Source: Sulfurospirillum barnesii SES-3 (lineage in GTDB: Bacteria > Campylobacterota > Campylobacteria > Campylobacterales > Sulfurospirillaceae). From it: a DNA stretch of 64,000 nt. The notes below the pieces were generated by a model, which was given only the letters and a program-made list of their open reading frames with translations, was not told where the DNA came from and searched no databases. The stretch spans positions 1,922,001 through 1,986,000 of the forward strand of contig NC_018002.1 in NCBI RefSeq assembly GCF_000265295.1, written 5' to 3'. The position numbers and the translations under genes were made by a program. Positions 1-9,842 of the stretch are shown here, piece after piece. Numbering within the stretch: the stretch's first letter is position 1; the number at the start of each line of letters is the position of its first letter.

Positions 1-287
1 GCTTTCTCTTTTGCCTCGGTAATAAAAAGAGCATCTTTGCCCTCTTTCTCTAAGGCTTGCACCATCTGCTCGTCTCGTAAATTAATCAGGCGTGTTAAAA
101 TCGCCACACGGTTTTCTCGAATCAAAGAGAGCTCAATCTCTTCCAAAAACGCATCAATAAAGGCTTCAACCGCTTTATCGTACGTTTGAGACTCCACAAT
201 GCTAAAGTACGCACCTAACTGCTTTTGGCGCTCTTCTAAAAGGGCATACACACGTTTCAAATCATTTTCAAATCTCTTTTTCATCAT
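1..287 (-). CDS. uncharacterized protein, N-terminal part only
   Basis: A reading frame opens on the minus strand at 287 (ATGATG; position 284 is an equally good start) and runs off the left edge without a stop, giving about 95 residues. The visible part is soluble, charged and helical: it opens MKKRFENDLKRVYALLEER and continues with Glu/Lys/Arg-rich helices, with no signal peptide or membrane segment. A GGA lies a few bases upstream of the start. I do not recognise the family. It is divergent from metY, so the two genes share the short 288-359 spacer. Confidence 0.6.
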   Translation of the reverse strand, partial: MMKKRFENDLKRVYALLEERQKQLGAYFSIVESQTYDKAVEAFIDAFLEEIELSLIRENRVAILTRLINLRDEQMVQALEKEGKDALFITEAKEK

Positions 288-304
288 TCATTCCATATTT
301 TTAG

Positions 305-310
305 TATAAT
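305..310 (+). promoter_or_regulatory. candidate -10 box before metY
   Basis: TATAAT lies about 50 bases before the metY start in the only gap between two divergent genes. No clear -35 element is visible, which is normal for sigma-70 promoters in Campylobacterota. The same AT-rich stretch could also serve the divergent gene. Confidence 0.4.
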
Positions 311-359
311 TAAACCCTTATTTTATCTGATTTTATCTCATGAAGACGTTAAGGAAACA

Positions 360-1637
360 ATGATGCAAAACTCTTGGGAAATAGAAACCAAAACCATTCA
401 ATGCGGATGGGAACCTAAAAACGGTGAACCTCGTGTTTTACCCATCTATCAAAGTACCACATACAAATATGATAATGTCAATGAAGTTGCGATGCTTTTT
501 GATTTGGAAGCTTCTGGGCATATGTACTCACGCATCTCCAATCCAACGTGTGAAGCACTGGAAGCTAAAATTGCCGCACTCGAGGGCGGTGTGGGAGCTT
601 TGGTGACCTCTTCAGGGCAAAACGCTTCCACTATTGCCATTGCCAATATCTGCTCTAGCGGAGACCATTTTATAGCCATTGGCGCCATTTATGGTGGAAC
701 CGTCTCTTTGTTCACCAATACGCTTAAAAAAATGGGCATTGAGGTGAGCTTAGTGGATGCAAGCCTCTCCAAAGAAGAGCTTAAGCGCTATTTTAAACCC
801 AACACCAAAGCGCTTTTTGGCGAAACCATTGCCAATCCAAAACTGGATGTTTTAGATTTTGAAAAATTTGGCGCATTGGCTCGTGAAATGGGCGTTCCTT
901 TTATTGTCGATAACACCTTTGCAACACCTTACTTATGCCGTCCTTTAGAACACGGTGCCAACATTGTCATTCACTCTGCGACCAAATACCTTGATGGGCA
1001 TGCCATTAGCGTCGGTGGTGTGATTGTGGATGGCGGAAATTTTGATTGGAGTAATGGCAAATTCCCTGAATTTACAGAACCTGATAAGAGCTATCATGGC
1101 ATTGTCTACACGGAGAAATTTGGTAACATGGCATACATCATTAAAGCCAGAGTGCAGTGGATTCGTGACATTGGCTCGTACCTCACACCCATGAATGCGT
1201 TTTTGACCAATGTGGGCATGGAGACTTTACATGTAAGAATGGACAGACACTGTGAAAATGCCTACAATTTAGCACAATTTTTAAGCGCACATCCCAATGT
1301 TGCATGGGTCAATTACCCTGCCCTTAGCACCCATAAAGATTACAATTTAATGCTCAAATACCTCAAAGGCGCAAGTGGTGTGCTGAGTTTTGGTGTTAAA
1401 GGAGGACGTGCAGAGGGTGAAAAAGTGATGAATGCCCTCAAACTGGCTGCGATTGTGGTACATGTTGCAGACGTACGCACAGGTGTGTTGCATCCTGCAA
1501 GTATGACCCATCGACAATTAAGCGAAGAAGAGCAACGTCAAGCAGGTGTTACACCTGATTTAATTCGGGTCAGTGTGGGAATTGAACATATTGATGATAT
1601 TATTGCCGATTTTAATCACGCACTTAATTCCATTTAA
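360..1637 (+). CDS. metY: O-acetylhomoserine sulfhydrylase (PLP enzyme)
   Basis: Cytosolic Cys/Met-metabolism PLP enzyme of about 425 residues, the usual length for O-acetylhomoserine aminocarboxypropyltransferases. These make homocysteine (or methionine) from O-acetylhomoserine and sulfide (or methanethiol). Visible landmarks: the N-terminal PIYQSTTYKYDN, YSRISNPT near residue 56, the TSSGQNA cofactor-phosphate loop near 83, VDNTFATP near 183, and the Schiff-base lysine K209 in HSATKYLDGH. AAGGAA lies six bases or so before 360; the second ATG at 363 is also possible. Gamma-lyase or cystathionine gamma-synthase activity cannot be excluded from sequence alone, but the length and the NPTCEALEAKIAALEGG segment favour MetY. 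A TTACATGTAA copy lies inside at 1227. Confidence 0.9.
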   Translation: MMQNSWEIETKTIQCGWEPKNGEPRVLPIYQSTTYKYDNVNEVAMLFDLEASGHMYSRISNPTCEALEAKIAALEGGVGALVTSSGQNASTIAIANICSSGDHFIAIGAIYGGTVSLFTNTLKKMGIEVSLVDASLSKEELKRYFKPNTKALFGETIANPKLDVLDFEKFGALAREMGVPFIVDNTFATPYLCRPLEHGANIVIHSATKYLDGHAISVGGVIVDGGNFDWSNGKFPEFTEPDKSYHGIVYTEKFGNMAYIIKARVQWIRDIGSYLTPMNAFLTNVGMETLHVRMDRHCENAYNLAQFLSAHPNVAWVNYPALSTHKDYNLMLKYLKGASGVLSFGVKGGRAEGEKVMNALKLAAIVVHVADVRTGVLHPASMTHRQLSEEEQRQAGVTPDLIRVSVGIEHIDDIIADFNHALNSI

Positions 1638-1650
1638 AAAGAGTTAGCCC

Positions 1651-2781
1651 ATGCATAAAAGTCGCTACGAATTGATTAATACGTACTTAAACAAAGGCAT
1701 TATTGAAGCGTATATGCAAGAAGCAAAAGAGATGCAAACGCCTTTGTGCCTTGCTCAATTTGACTTTGAAGTCGATTTGGAAGACGGCTTTTTCTTTAAA
1801 AATATTATGACGTTTATGCAAAACCTTATCCATTTTGCCCCTGTGCTTCAATACAAGGAAGATACCTTCATTATTCTCTTTCGCCATACCAACTTGCACG
1901 AAGCCAAAAAACGTCTAAAAAACCTCGAACACACCATTAGACTCGAGTTTAAACACGAGCTTAGAAGCATAGGACTCACCCTGTTTGATGCTAGCGACAC
2001 CTATCACGTTCTTTTAAACCGTCTGGAGCGTTACTATACGCTCTCAAGACTCAGCCTTCGTAAAAAAATCTTTTTTGGAACGATTGATTTTGACTTGCAT
2101 GAAAATGCCAATCTCACGCTTTTGCTCAACACCATTTTTCGCAAGGAAAATAAAGTCACCTTGCACAATCTCTACAAAGGTATGCCCCTTCAAGAAGAAG
2201 CAATTATGGCAAAATTTGAAGGAGGTGTGGCACAACTCAAAGTGGCATCACCTCGAATTTCTTTTTATGAAAAAGAGAGTTTTACGATCATCCAACACGA
2301 TAAAATCCCCTATGTCATTAAGGCAAAAATCATTAAAGTGGACCCTCAAAAATCCTTGTTGGTGTTAAACCGTTTGGAGCTTTTAGAATACTCTGCACTG
2401 GATCGTACGGATATTCGTCTTTTGCCGCATAAAAATATCAATGCGATTCTCTCTTACCAAAAAATTAAATGTTTTGATGGCGTGATTGCTAATATTTCAG
2501 AAAGTTCAGTTGTTTTACATGTAAAGATGCCAGACATTGAAAAACTCCTCCAAAAAGGATGGCTGGATCAAGAGTTTGAAATTGCCTTTCAACTGCCTAC
2601 GAGTAAAGGATTTTTAACACCGCTTAACGCAAAAGCAAACATTTTAAACATCGTGAATGAGACCATTGTGCTCTCTCTCCAACCCAATTCTTTTATGAAA
2701 TCCAAGCTAAAAACCTACATTACCCTTCTTCAAAACAGGCTTTTAGTGGAACTCAAACAACACATAAGGAACCTTATTTAG
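1651..2781 (+). CDS. PilZ-like protein with divergent N-terminal domain
   Basis: A 376-residue soluble protein 13 bases after metY. The C-terminal third looks like a PilZ domain, which binds cyclic di-GMP: an RTDIR (RxxxR) motif near residue 250 is followed by a beta-rich stretch ending in ANISESSVVL, where the usual D/NxSxxG has lost its final Gly. The first 150 residues contain FIILFRHTNLHEAKKRLKNLE, reminiscent of the fold of a GGDEF domain but without GGDEF or other catalytic residues. It could therefore be a c-di-GMP receptor with a dead cyclase-like module. Function is inferred from weak motifs only. It contains TTACATGTAA at 2515, read as Leu-His-Val. Confidence 0.55.
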   Translation: MHKSRYELINTYLNKGIIEAYMQEAKEMQTPLCLAQFDFEVDLEDGFFFKNIMTFMQNLIHFAPVLQYKEDTFIILFRHTNLHEAKKRLKNLEHTIRLEFKHELRSIGLTLFDASDTYHVLLNRLERYYTLSRLSLRKKIFFGTIDFDLHENANLTLLLNTIFRKENKVTLHNLYKGMPLQEEAIMAKFEGGVAQLKVASPRISFYEKESFTIIQHDKIPYVIKAKIIKVDPQKSLLVLNRLELLEYSALDRTDIRLLPHKNINAILSYQKIKCFDGVIANISESSVVLHVKMPDIEKLLQKGWLDQEFEIAFQLPTSKGFLTPLNAKANILNIVNETIVLSLQPNSFMKSKLKTYITLLQNRLLVELKQHIRNLI

Positions 2782-2815
2782 TAGATTTAAAGTGAACTTA
2801 TACTACATTTTCTCC

Positions 2816-2848
2816 TTACAATAAAAGAATTACAGTGTGATTACAAAC
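2816..2848 (+). promoter_or_regulatory. TTACA direct repeats before pitA
   Basis: Three TTACA words start at about 2816, 2830 and 2841, 12-45 bases before the phosphate-transporter start. The first pair reads TTACAAT-N7-TTACA, the same arrangement seen before pstS; the last two form ATTACA-N5-ATTACA with an 11-base period, the period typical of PhoB direct repeats in other bacteria. A Pho-box role is inference. Confidence 0.35.
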
Positions 2849-2859
2849 AAAGGAATTGT

Positions 2860-4467
2860 ATGGAGATTCAATCCATCAAAGATGTGAGAAATGTTAAGGG
2901 CTTTGGTATCAATGACTTTATGAAGCTTGTTGGGTGTGTTATTTTTGTCCTCCTTGTTATTTGGTATGTCTCAACCCTCTCTAGTGAAATTCCCAATAAA
3001 AATATTTTAATTATTGCGGCGATTTTTGGCGGCTACATGGCAATCAATATTGGCGCAAATGACGTTGCTAACAACGTAGGACCTACGGTTGGGGCACAAG
3101 CTGTGACTATTTTTGGGGCGGTGATTATTGCGGCAATTTTTGAAGCAGCAGGTGCACTCATTGCAGGCGGGAATGTTGTCAGTACCATTAAAAATGGCAT
3201 TATTGATACCAAAATGCTCAATGACACCAATGCGTTTATTTGGTTGATGATGGCATCCTTGCTGGCAGGGGCGGTTTGGCTAAACCTTGCCACGGCCTTT
3301 GGCGCACCTGTTTCAACCACGCATGCCATTGTAGGAAGCATTGCAGGGGCGGGTATGGCATCGGCTGGTTTTGATGTGGTACAGTGGCCAAAGCTAGGAG
3401 AAATCGTTTTTAGCTGGGTACTCTCTCCGTTTTTAGGAGGCGTTGTTGCTGCTGGTTTTTTGATGTTTATTAAAAAAAGTGTTATTTATCAAGAGGATAT
3501 GCAAGAAGCTGCCAAAAGAGTTATCCCATGGATGATTGCCATTATGACGTGGTCTTTTGGAACATACATCATTCTTAAAGGGGCTAAACAGCTTATTCAT
3601 ATGAATTTTCTCAATGCCGCTGGCATTAGCTTTATTTTAGCCATTGCCACCTATTTCCTCGTAAAAGCATCCTTGCACCGTAGTGAATCGCTTGAAAACA
3701 CTCGTGCGTCGATTAATCAATTTTTTAATATTCCGCTTATCTTCTCAGCAGCCCTTCTTAGCTTCGCACACGGTGCAAACGATGTCGCAAATGCCATTGG
3801 TCCCTTAGCCGCCATTTACGATGCGCTCTTTACAGGAGGAATCTCCACAAAAGCAGGTATTCCCGTGTGGGTCATGTTGGTAGGTGCTGGCGGTATCGTG
3901 GTGGGATTATCATTGTATGGCCCTAAACTGATTAAAACCGTGGGCAGTGAGATTACTGAACTTGACCAAATTCGTGCCTTTTGTGTTGCCATTTCTGCGG
4001 CACTGACCGTCATTATTGCCTCACAATTAGGATTACCTGTAAGTTCCACACACATTGCAGTGGGTGCGGTTTTTGGGGTGGGTTTTTTACGTGAATATTT
4101 GATGAAAAACCGTGTCAGAGAAACCGAAGAAGATTTTAAACAACGTAAACTTGATGAAGAGATGAATAAACTCGAAGAGTACAAACATGCTTTAGAATCG
4201 CTCGGAAAACTCAAAAGTGTCGACCCTCTTTTGGTAAAAACACTTATGGGGAAAATTAATGATGAAAAAGCTATTATAAAAAATATTTATGAAGGGGAGT
4301 TGGAGCTGAGTAAAATTGAGAAAAAAGCGCTTAAAGCGGTGCGTAAACACGAACTGGTGAAACGCTCTGCCCTTAAAATGATTTTGGCCGCATGGCTCAT
4401 TACTGTTCCTGCTTCTGCTTTGTTATCTGCAATTTTTTATTTTATGATTCGAGGTATGTTACTCTAG
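2860..4467 (+). CDS. pitA: PiT-family inorganic phosphate transporter
   Basis: Inner-membrane low-affinity phosphate permease of 535 residues with the duplicated PiT signature: GANDVANNVGP near residue 65 and HGANDVANAIGP near 304, each followed by a hydrophobic helix bundle with PVSTTHAI or PVSSTHIA motifs. There are about ten membrane segments. A roughly 110-residue hydrophilic, Lys/Glu-rich coiled insert (about residues 415-510) precedes the last membrane helix. AAAGGAAT precedes the ATG. The gene stands alone and ends in a strong terminator. TTACA repeats upstream suggest phosphate control, which would fit the pst, phoU and phoBR genes elsewhere in the window. Confidence 0.92.
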   Translation: MEIQSIKDVRNVKGFGINDFMKLVGCVIFVLLVIWYVSTLSSEIPNKNILIIAAIFGGYMAINIGANDVANNVGPTVGAQAVTIFGAVIIAAIFEAAGALIAGGNVVSTIKNGIIDTKMLNDTNAFIWLMMASLLAGAVWLNLATAFGAPVSTTHAIVGSIAGAGMASAGFDVVQWPKLGEIVFSWVLSPFLGGVVAAGFLMFIKKSVIYQEDMQEAAKRVIPWMIAIMTWSFGTYIILKGAKQLIHMNFLNAAGISFILAIATYFLVKASLHRSESLENTRASINQFFNIPLIFSAALLSFAHGANDVANAIGPLAAIYDALFTGGISTKAGIPVWVMLVGAGGIVVGLSLYGPKLIKTVGSEITELDQIRAFCVAISAALTVIIASQLGLPVSSTHIAVGAVFGVGFLREYLMKNRVRETEEDFKQRKLDEEMNKLEEYKHALESLGKLKSVDPLLVKTLMGKINDEKAIIKNIYEGELELSKIEKKALKAVRKHELVKRSALKMILAAWLITVPASALLSAIFYFMIRGMLL

Positions 4468-4471
4468 TTTT

Positions 4472-4503
4472 TAAGGCTTAGCTTGGTGCTAAGCCTTATT
4501 TTT
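4472..4503 (+). terminator. rho-independent terminator after pitA
   Basis: Perfect 10-bp stem TAAGGCTTAG / CTAAGCCTTA with a 7-base loop, followed by a T run, starting 5 bases after the pitA stop codon. Confidence 0.85.
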
Positions 4504-4595
4504 ACCCCTGCAGTTTTAACTCAAAATGTTTTTACATGTAAAACACTTTTGCTCTTTTTCTGTGACGAAATACCCTTAAAGGAAACCCTTATTTT

Positions 4596-5849
4596 ATGTT
4601 ATTTTCAGATTTAAACCTTAACGCCTCTTTGTTAAAAGCCGTGCAAGAAGAAGGCTACACGACCCCAACACCTGTGCAAGAAAAAGCCATTCCCTTCATT
4701 TTACAGGGGCGTGATATGCTAGCAGGTGCCCAAACAGGTACAGGAAAAACTGCTGGTTTTACCTTGCCAATTTTAGAACTTCTATCGGCTAAACCACGTA
4801 ATAAAGCCAAACCTGCTCTTCGGGTGCTCATCTTAACCCCTACACGAGAACTGGCCGCACAAGTGGGCGAGAGTGTGCAAACGTACGGGAAGTATTTACC
4901 GTTTAAAAGTGCGGTTATTTTTGGAGGCGTGGGCATTCATCCGCAAATTCAAACGCTAAAAAATGGTGTGGATATTTTGGTGGCAACCCCTGGTCGTTTA
5001 CTTGACCACGTCTCACAAGGAACCATTAACCTCAAAGAGATTGATACCTTTGTACTGGATGAAGCAGATAGAATGCTTGATATGGGCTTTATCAAAGACA
5101 TTCGCAAAGTCATTGCCCTGCTTCCCTCTAAACGTCAAAACCTTCTTTTTTCGGCTACCTATTCGGATGAGATAAAAAAGCTCTGTGAGTCCATTTTAAA
5201 AAATCCAGCCGTGGTGGAAGTAGCACGCCGTAACACCTCAAGTGAACTGGTCAATCAGCGTGTCATCATTGTGGATTGTAAGCGAAAAACAGCTCTTTTA
5301 GGCAAACTGATTCAAGAACAAAAATGGGAACAAGTACTGGTGTTTACTCGCACCAAACACCATGCCAATAAAGTCTCTGAATACCTCAACAAAATAGGCA
5401 TTAGCTCATCGGCAATTCATGGCAATAAAAGTCAAGGTGCTCGTACCAAAGCCTTGGCTGATTTTAAAGGTGGCAGCATTAAAGTGCTGGTCGCAACCGA
5501 TATTGCCGCACGAGGACTGGACATTGACCAATTGCCTCATGTTGTGAATTTAGAACTGCCCAACATTGCTGAAGATTACGTGCACCGCATTGGACGAACA
5601 GGACGGGCTGGTAACAATGGTGAAGCCATTTCCCTCGTGTGTGTCGATGAATTTGAGTATTTAAAAGGGATTGAAAAGCTCATTAAACGCTCGTTTGAGC
5701 ATGAAATTATTGAAGGCTTTGAGCCAGACCCTAGCATTAAAGCCGTGCCCATTCAGCAAGGAAGAGGCGCTAAACCTCAGGGACAACCCAAACGCCGTGA
5801 TAATGCACCTCGTGAATACGTTGAAAAAAGAAGAGAAAAAAAGCGATGA
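4596..5849 (+). CDS. rhlE: DEAD-box ATP-dependent RNA helicase (RhlE type)
   Basis: A 417-residue RNA helicase. All core motifs are visible in order: the Q motif [24 protein letters not shown] leading into Walker A AQTGTGKT (about 43-50), PTRELA, GG, TPGRLLD, DEAD (near 154), SAT, the ARGLDI motif and [10 protein letters not shown]. The C-terminal tail is basic and low in complexity ([15 protein letters not shown]), as in RhlE proteins that contact RNA. Likely role: unwinding structured RNA in ribosome assembly or mRNA turnover. The stop overlaps the next start by ATGA. TTACATGTAA at 4532 lies in the leader, about 55 bases before the ATG. Confidence 0.93.
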   Translation: MLFSDLNLNASLLKAVQEEGYTTPTPVQEKAIPFILQGRDMLAGAQTGTGKTAGFTLPILELLSAKPRNKAKPALRVLILTPTRELAAQVGESVQTYGKYLPFKSAVIFGGVGIHPQIQTLKNGVDILVATPGRLLDHVSQGTINLKEIDTFVLDEADRMLDMGFIKDIRKVIALLPSKRQNLLFSATYSDEIKKLCESILKNPAVVEVARRNTSSELVNQRVIIVDCKRKTALLGKLIQEQKWEQVLVFTRTKHHANKVSEYLNKIGISSSAIHGNKSQGARTKALADFKGGSIKVLVATDIAARGLDIDQLPHVVNLELPNIAEDYVHRIGRTGRAGNNGEAISLVCVDEFEYLKGIEKLIKRSFEHEIIEGFEPDPSIKAVPIQQGRGAKPQGQPKRRDNAPREYVEKRREKKR

Positions 5850-6292
5850 CCATCTTTGTTGATGCCGATGCCTTTCCCAATGTGCTCAAAGACATTTTGC
5901 TTCGCTTTGTACTAAAGCGAGGCATTCGCACACGCTTTATCGCCAACAAAAAGATTTCTATCCCTGATGTAGCGTTTATTAGCATGGAAATTGCCCCACA
6001 AGGCGTGGACGAAGCCGACCACCTCATCGCCTTTACATGTAATGCAAAAGATATTGTCATTACCGCTGATATTCCCTTAGCCGATAGAATTGTAAGCAAG
6101 GGAGCCATTGGGCTAGACCCACGTGGCACACTCTACACACCTGAGAACATTAAAGGTTTACTTGCCATGCGAAATTTGATGCAAGAACTTCGTGACGGTG
6201 GAGAAATCACAGGAGGACCAAGTGCCATTGGAGAGAAGGAAAAAAGAGCGTTTGCAGATGCCCTAAACGCTCTTTTGCAAAAATGCGTCTAA
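5846..6292 (+). CDS. YaiI/YqxD (DUF188) family protein
   Basis: A 148-residue soluble protein of the YaiI/YqxD family. N-terminal [15 protein letters not shown] and the central [13 protein letters not shown]-x-KGA-x-GLDPRG are hallmark segments; the acidic residues suggest a PIN-like nuclease fold, but no activity is established. It overlaps rhlE by 4 bases (ATGA) and is probably translated by coupling. It contains the one intragenic TTACATGTAA copy (6033) that is not read as Leu-His-Val: here it encodes Phe-Thr-Cys-Asn. Confidence 0.85.
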   Translation: MTIFVDADAFPNVLKDILLRFVLKRGIRTRFIANKKISIPDVAFISMEIAPQGVDEADHLIAFTCNAKDIVITADIPLADRIVSKGAIGLDPRGTLYTPENIKGLLAMRNLMQELRDGGEITGGPSAIGEKEKRAFADALNALLQKCV

Positions 6293-6293
6293 C

Positions 6294-6923
6294 TTACGAA
6301 ACGGCTCTAATTTCTTTAATGGGTTTAATACCAAAATAATCCCAGAAGTATTTGAGGGAATCTAAATGCATTTTAATGTAAGGTGAGTCACTTTGTTTAG
6401 CATAGATAAAAAGCTTCAAGCCTGAGACATCGCCTACAAATTGAAAATGCTCAGGTTTATAGAGCTTAGCGTAAAACGCAAGACTCTCCTCTCGTTTTTG
6501 CGCAAAATGTTCCAAACGCTTCGTGTAAAAATCGCTCTGTAAAACCCCGTTGAAACACAGACTCTTGCCTGTATGTGTGCTAATGCCAGGACAATCCGTA
6601 TCCACCAAAATATGCTCAAAATAAGGCGTAATGGGATAAAGCTTACACGCAGGGGTGCGGTGCTCGTAAATACTACACTGATGGTTTTCATAATACCTGC
6701 AATGCCCCTTTCCATCGTTTAAAAGCACGTATGCCATTAAACGCTCATTGTCGATGCCAAATAAGATGGGAAAATGGGTGTAAACCTGTGCAAAATCTTC
6801 TAAAATCAGTGGCGATGCCACAAAGCCTTTGGCGCCATTACAACACGCCCCCTCACACCTCGAACATCCGTTAAAATAAAAATTTTCTACCTGAATGTTG
6901 ACATAATTTCCAGTGCTTCGCAT
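6294..6923 (-). CDS. YkgJ-type cysteine-cluster protein
   Basis: A 209-residue protein with the CxxCxxxCC cluster of the YkgJ / zinc- or iron-chelating family at residues 20-28 (GCSRCEGACC). Further conserved cysteines follow in CRYYENHQCSIYEHRTPACKLYP, typical of the family. Probably binds a metal or Fe-S centre; the physiological role of the family is unclear. No signal peptide. It converges with the YaiI-family gene, stop codons almost touching. Confidence 0.8.
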   Translation of the reverse strand: MRSTGNYVNIQVENFYFNGCSRCEGACCNGAKGFVASPLILEDFAQVYTHFPILFGIDNERLMAYVLLNDGKGHCRYYENHQCSIYEHRTPACKLYPITPYFEHILVDTDCPGISTHTGKSLCFNGVLQSDFYTKRLEHFAQKREESLAFYAKLYKPEHFQFVGDVSGLKLFIYAKQSDSPYIKMHLDSLKYFWDYFGIKPIKEIRAVS

Positions 6924-6988
6924 CTCTGCCCCTTTTTACATGTAAAGGCAAAAGCATTTTTAGTTCCGTATGAGCAGGACATGTAAAG

Positions 6989-7180
6989 CTACTTTTTAAC
7001 CACGCATTCCCTTAAAGTCTCTAGCTTTTCATAGTTCTTTTTTGCTTCTTCTATTGCTTCATCGAAGGCAAAACCTTGCATGATAATTTTATACAAATTG
7101 GGTTTTTCCTTGCGCCAATTGCGAAGGGTCATTGGGGTGATACCGAGTATGCGGGCCATATCTTGTTGGGTTAGTTTCAT
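6989..7180 (-). CDS. small helix-turn-helix DNA-binding protein
   Basis: A 63-residue protein starting at the internal ATG at 7180 (an upstream GTG at 7195 would add five residues; neither has a clear ribosome site). The sequence MKLTQQDMARILGITPMTLR is a compact helix-turn-helix, followed by NWRKEKPNLYKIIMQGF, a pattern common in short Campylobacterota regulators. The C-terminal half is a charged helix. Target unknown. It is divergent from the chemoreceptor gene at 7339. Confidence 0.65.
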   Translation of the reverse strand: MKLTQQDMARILGITPMTLRNWRKEKPNLYKIIMQGFAFDEAIEEAKKNYEKLETLRECVVKK

Positions 7181-7338
7181 AGAAAAAATGTACACAAAAC
7201 CAACTATAAATCAAATTAACAACCATTTATCTTTTTTTTACATAAATAAGCAAATATTTATCCTTTTAGCCATAGAATGAAAACATATTTTCTAAAAAAT
7301 AGGAAATAACGCAAAATTTACAGACAAAAGGAAAGAGG

Positions 7339-8949
7339 ATGTTTGCAACCATAAAGAGGAAATTGATTTTATTGCTTGTTGTTTTAATCATGGGATTTAC
7401 GGCATTAGGGTACTCACTGATCAAGTCAAATGATGATGGTAAAATGGCAGCCCTGAGACTTTCACAAATTGGAAAAGTTCAATCACACCTGTTTGCATGT
7501 ATGATGGAACTACGTGGTTTTCAGCTTTTAGGTAAAAAAGAGCATATTCAAGGAATTGAGTCCCATTATAATGAGACATTAGTCAATATAGAATTACTTC
7601 AATCCAGTCTTCAATCGCCCCAAAATCAAAAGACCTTAAAAGATTTAAAAGAAAAAATGAGTGCATGGTATGCCATCAATACACCCCGTATTGAACTGCT
7701 TAAAACCTATGGTGCCACGATTAACACCTCAACATTTTCACAAGAACATCCAAAAGAGTATGAAAACTTAATGCGACTAACCAAAGAGTCTGCCCTCTTA
7801 TTTGAGGTTATTGAGAAACAAATCGTACAACTTGAAAACGCTGTTCGAGAAAGTAATTTTGCCCGTTTAGACAGCAACAAACTCTTTGCTGAGATTATTT
7901 TAGTGTTTGTTTCACTCATCGCCTTAGGACTTTGCTTGATTATTATTCGCTCCATCAATCACTCTATTTCAAAAACCAAAGATGGTATCGAACACATACG
8001 TAACACGAAAGCTTTACATGTAAAAGTAGAAACAGGGACTAAAGATGAGATGAATGACATCGCACAGATGCAAAACCTCCTTTTAGAAGATATTAAAGGT
8101 GCTATGATAGAAGCAAAACACAATGCACATGAAAATGCTTCTGTAGCAGAAGAGCTTTCCAGTACCAGTTTACAAATTGGTAAGCGGGCAGAAGAGGAAG
8201 CGTCCATTGTCAATGAGACATCTCGTGAAGCGCAAAATATCTCTTCTGAAATTGCTCAAACTAATGATGATGTCCAAACGGTCAAAGAAGTGACCACCAC
8301 CGCACAAAATAGCTTACTCAAAGCCCAATCCATTCTGCAAGAAACCCTAAGTCACCTAGAAGATACCGTACACGTTGAAGCGCAAATCAACGAGAAACTC
8401 AATCAACTCTCCCAAGATGCAGAACAGGTCAAAAGCGTTTTAGATGTTATTGGCGATATTGCGGATCAAACCAATCTATTAGCCTTGAACGCTGCTATTG
8501 AAGCAGCACGGGCAGGTGAGCATGGGCGAGGATTTGCGGTGGTTGCCGATGAAGTACGAAAACTTGCGGAGCGAACACAAAAAAGCCTGATTGAAACCAA
8601 TGCAACCATTAATGTGATTGTTCAATCCATCGGCGATATTAGCGGTGAAATGAATCAAAATACAAAACGTATTCAAACACTCAGCACCTTTTCGAGCAAT
8701 GTCAATTCCCAAACAAAAGATGCCGTATCTTTGCTAAGCCAAAGCGTGAGTGCCACAGAGCGTGTTTCCATAAAATCAAAGCAAAATATGGAGCGCATTC
8801 AAACCATTATTATTCAAAAAATTGAAACGATTAATAATCTCTCAAGTTCTAATGCAAGAAGTGTTGAAGAAATTGCCTCAGCCGCAGAACATCTAGCCCG
8901 CTTATCTGGCAATCTAAACACAACCCTCTCTCAATTTCAAACCGCATAA
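7339..8949 (+). CDS. methyl-accepting chemotaxis protein
   Basis: A 536-residue transmembrane chemoreceptor. TM1 covers about residues 8-28, the periplasmic helical sensor about 29-182 (four-helix-bundle size, no Cache signature), TM2 about 183-204, then a HAMP region and a long coiled coil. The signalling hairpin tip is textbook: [20 protein letters not shown] followed by [19 protein letters not shown]. There is no C-terminal CheR-binding pentapeptide. AAAGGAAAGAGG precedes the ATG. Ligand unknown. It shares architecture with the receptor at 13588, and the two flank the pst operon. TTACATGTAA occurs at 8014. Confidence 0.93.
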   Translation: MFATIKRKLILLLVVLIMGFTALGYSLIKSNDDGKMAALRLSQIGKVQSHLFACMMELRGFQLLGKKEHIQGIESHYNETLVNIELLQSSLQSPQNQKTLKDLKEKMSAWYAINTPRIELLKTYGATINTSTFSQEHPKEYENLMRLTKESALLFEVIEKQIVQLENAVRESNFARLDSNKLFAEIILVFVSLIALGLCLIIIRSINHSISKTKDGIEHIRNTKALHVKVETGTKDEMNDIAQMQNLLLEDIKGAMIEAKHNAHENASVAEELSSTSLQIGKRAEEEASIVNETSREAQNISSEIAQTNDDVQTVKEVTTTAQNSLLKAQSILQETLSHLEDTVHVEAQINEKLNQLSQDAEQVKSVLDVIGDIADQTNLLALNAAIEAARAGEHGRGFAVVADEVRKLAERTQKSLIETNATINVIVQSIGDISGEMNQNTKRIQTLSTFSSNVNSQTKDAVSLLSQSVSATERVSIKSKQNMERIQTIIIQKIETINNLSSSNARSVEEIASAAEHLARLSGNLNTTLSQFQTA

Positions 8950-8980
8950 GTTTGACGCTAAGGATTGTGTGCAAAAAGGA

Positions 8981-9012
8981 TTACATGTAAAGCTTTTTGG
9001 CTTTACATGTAA
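8981..9012. terminator. hairpin built from two inverted TTACATGTAA copies
   Basis: TTACATGTAAAGC (8981-8993) and GCTTTACATGTAA (9000-9012) form a perfect 13-bp inverted repeat with a 6-base loop between the convergent chemoreceptor and pstB genes. It probably works as a two-way terminator or mRNA 3' end stabiliser, although no long T run follows on the plus strand. Confidence 0.6.
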
Positions 9013-9019
9013 GTTATCA

Positions 9020-9838
9020 TCAACCAAAGCGACCTGTGATGTAGTCTTCGGTTTTCTTCTCTTTTGGATTGACAAACAGTGTTTTAGCATCAGAATATTC
9101 GATGAGATTTCCAAGGTGGAAAAACGCTGTATAATCCGCAATACGTGCGGCTTGTTGCATGTTGTGTGTGACGATGATGATGGTGTAATTTTTCTTCAAA
9201 TCTAACATCAAGTTTTCAATCTTCTCGGTTGAAATCGGATCAAGCGCAGAGGTTGGCTCATCCATCAAAATGACATCTGGCTCTACCGCAATCGCACGTG
9301 CAATACACAAACGCTGTTGTTGTCCGCCTGAAAGGGCAGTTCCTGGATCTTTGAGTTTGTCTTTGACCTCGTCCCAAAGGTTAGCACCCTTAAGAGCTTT
9401 TTCAACAAGCTCATCACACTCTTTGCCTTTTTTAACAATATCATGCATTAAAGGAGCATACGCAATATTTTCATAAATGCTCTTAGGAAAGGGATTGGGC
9501 TGTTGAAACACCATCCCCACTCGTTTTCGCACGGCTACAACGTCAATGGATTTATCATAAATATCATGGCCATCTACCCCAATATATCCCTCAACCCGAC
9601 AATTTTGAACCAAGTCATTCATACGGTTGATACAACGCAAAAAGGTCGATTTTCCACAACCACTAGGTCCTATAAGTGCAGTAATTTTTTTGGTATAAAT
9701 ATCCATGTTAATAGAATTTAGGGCTTGTTTTTCACCGTAGAATAGATTCAGATTTTTGACTTCTACTTTAATGGTCTCTTCTGAGCTTGCACCCATTTCT
9801 CGATCACTCATACTGGTGTGAATATAACTCTTTTCCAT
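9020..9838 (-). CDS. pstB: phosphate ABC transporter ATP-binding protein
   Basis: ATPase of the high-affinity phosphate importer, about 272 residues from the ATG at 9838, 5 bases after the pstA stop; the frame is open further upstream to 9889, but that part overlaps pstA. Walker [10 protein letters not shown], the Q-loop [18 protein letters not shown], signature LSGGQQQRL and Walker [14 protein letters not shown] are all present. [13 protein letters not shown] is specific to PstB. The first roughly 20 residues ([20 protein letters not shown]) precede the ABC fold and may be an extension. Last gene of pstSCAB; no phoU follows, unlike many pst operons. Confidence 0.93.
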   Translation of the reverse strand: MEKSYIHTSMSDREMGASSEETIKVEVKNLNLFYGEKQALNSINMDIYTKKITALIGPSGCGKSTFLRCINRMNDLVQNCRVEGYIGVDGHDIYDKSIDVVAVRKRVGMVFQQPNPFPKSIYENIAYAPLMHDIVKKGKECDELVEKALKGANLWDEVKDKLKDPGTALSGGQQQRLCIARAIAVEPDVILMDEPTSALDPISTEKIENLMLDLKKNYTIIIVTHNMQQAARIADYTAFFHLGNLIEYSDAKTLFVNPKEKKTEDYITGRFG

Positions 9839-9842
9839 ACTG

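Noticed and set aside
3816-4214. 132-codon minus-strand frame in pitA
   Set aside because: Ser/Thr/Pro-rich antisense shadow of a membrane protein gene.
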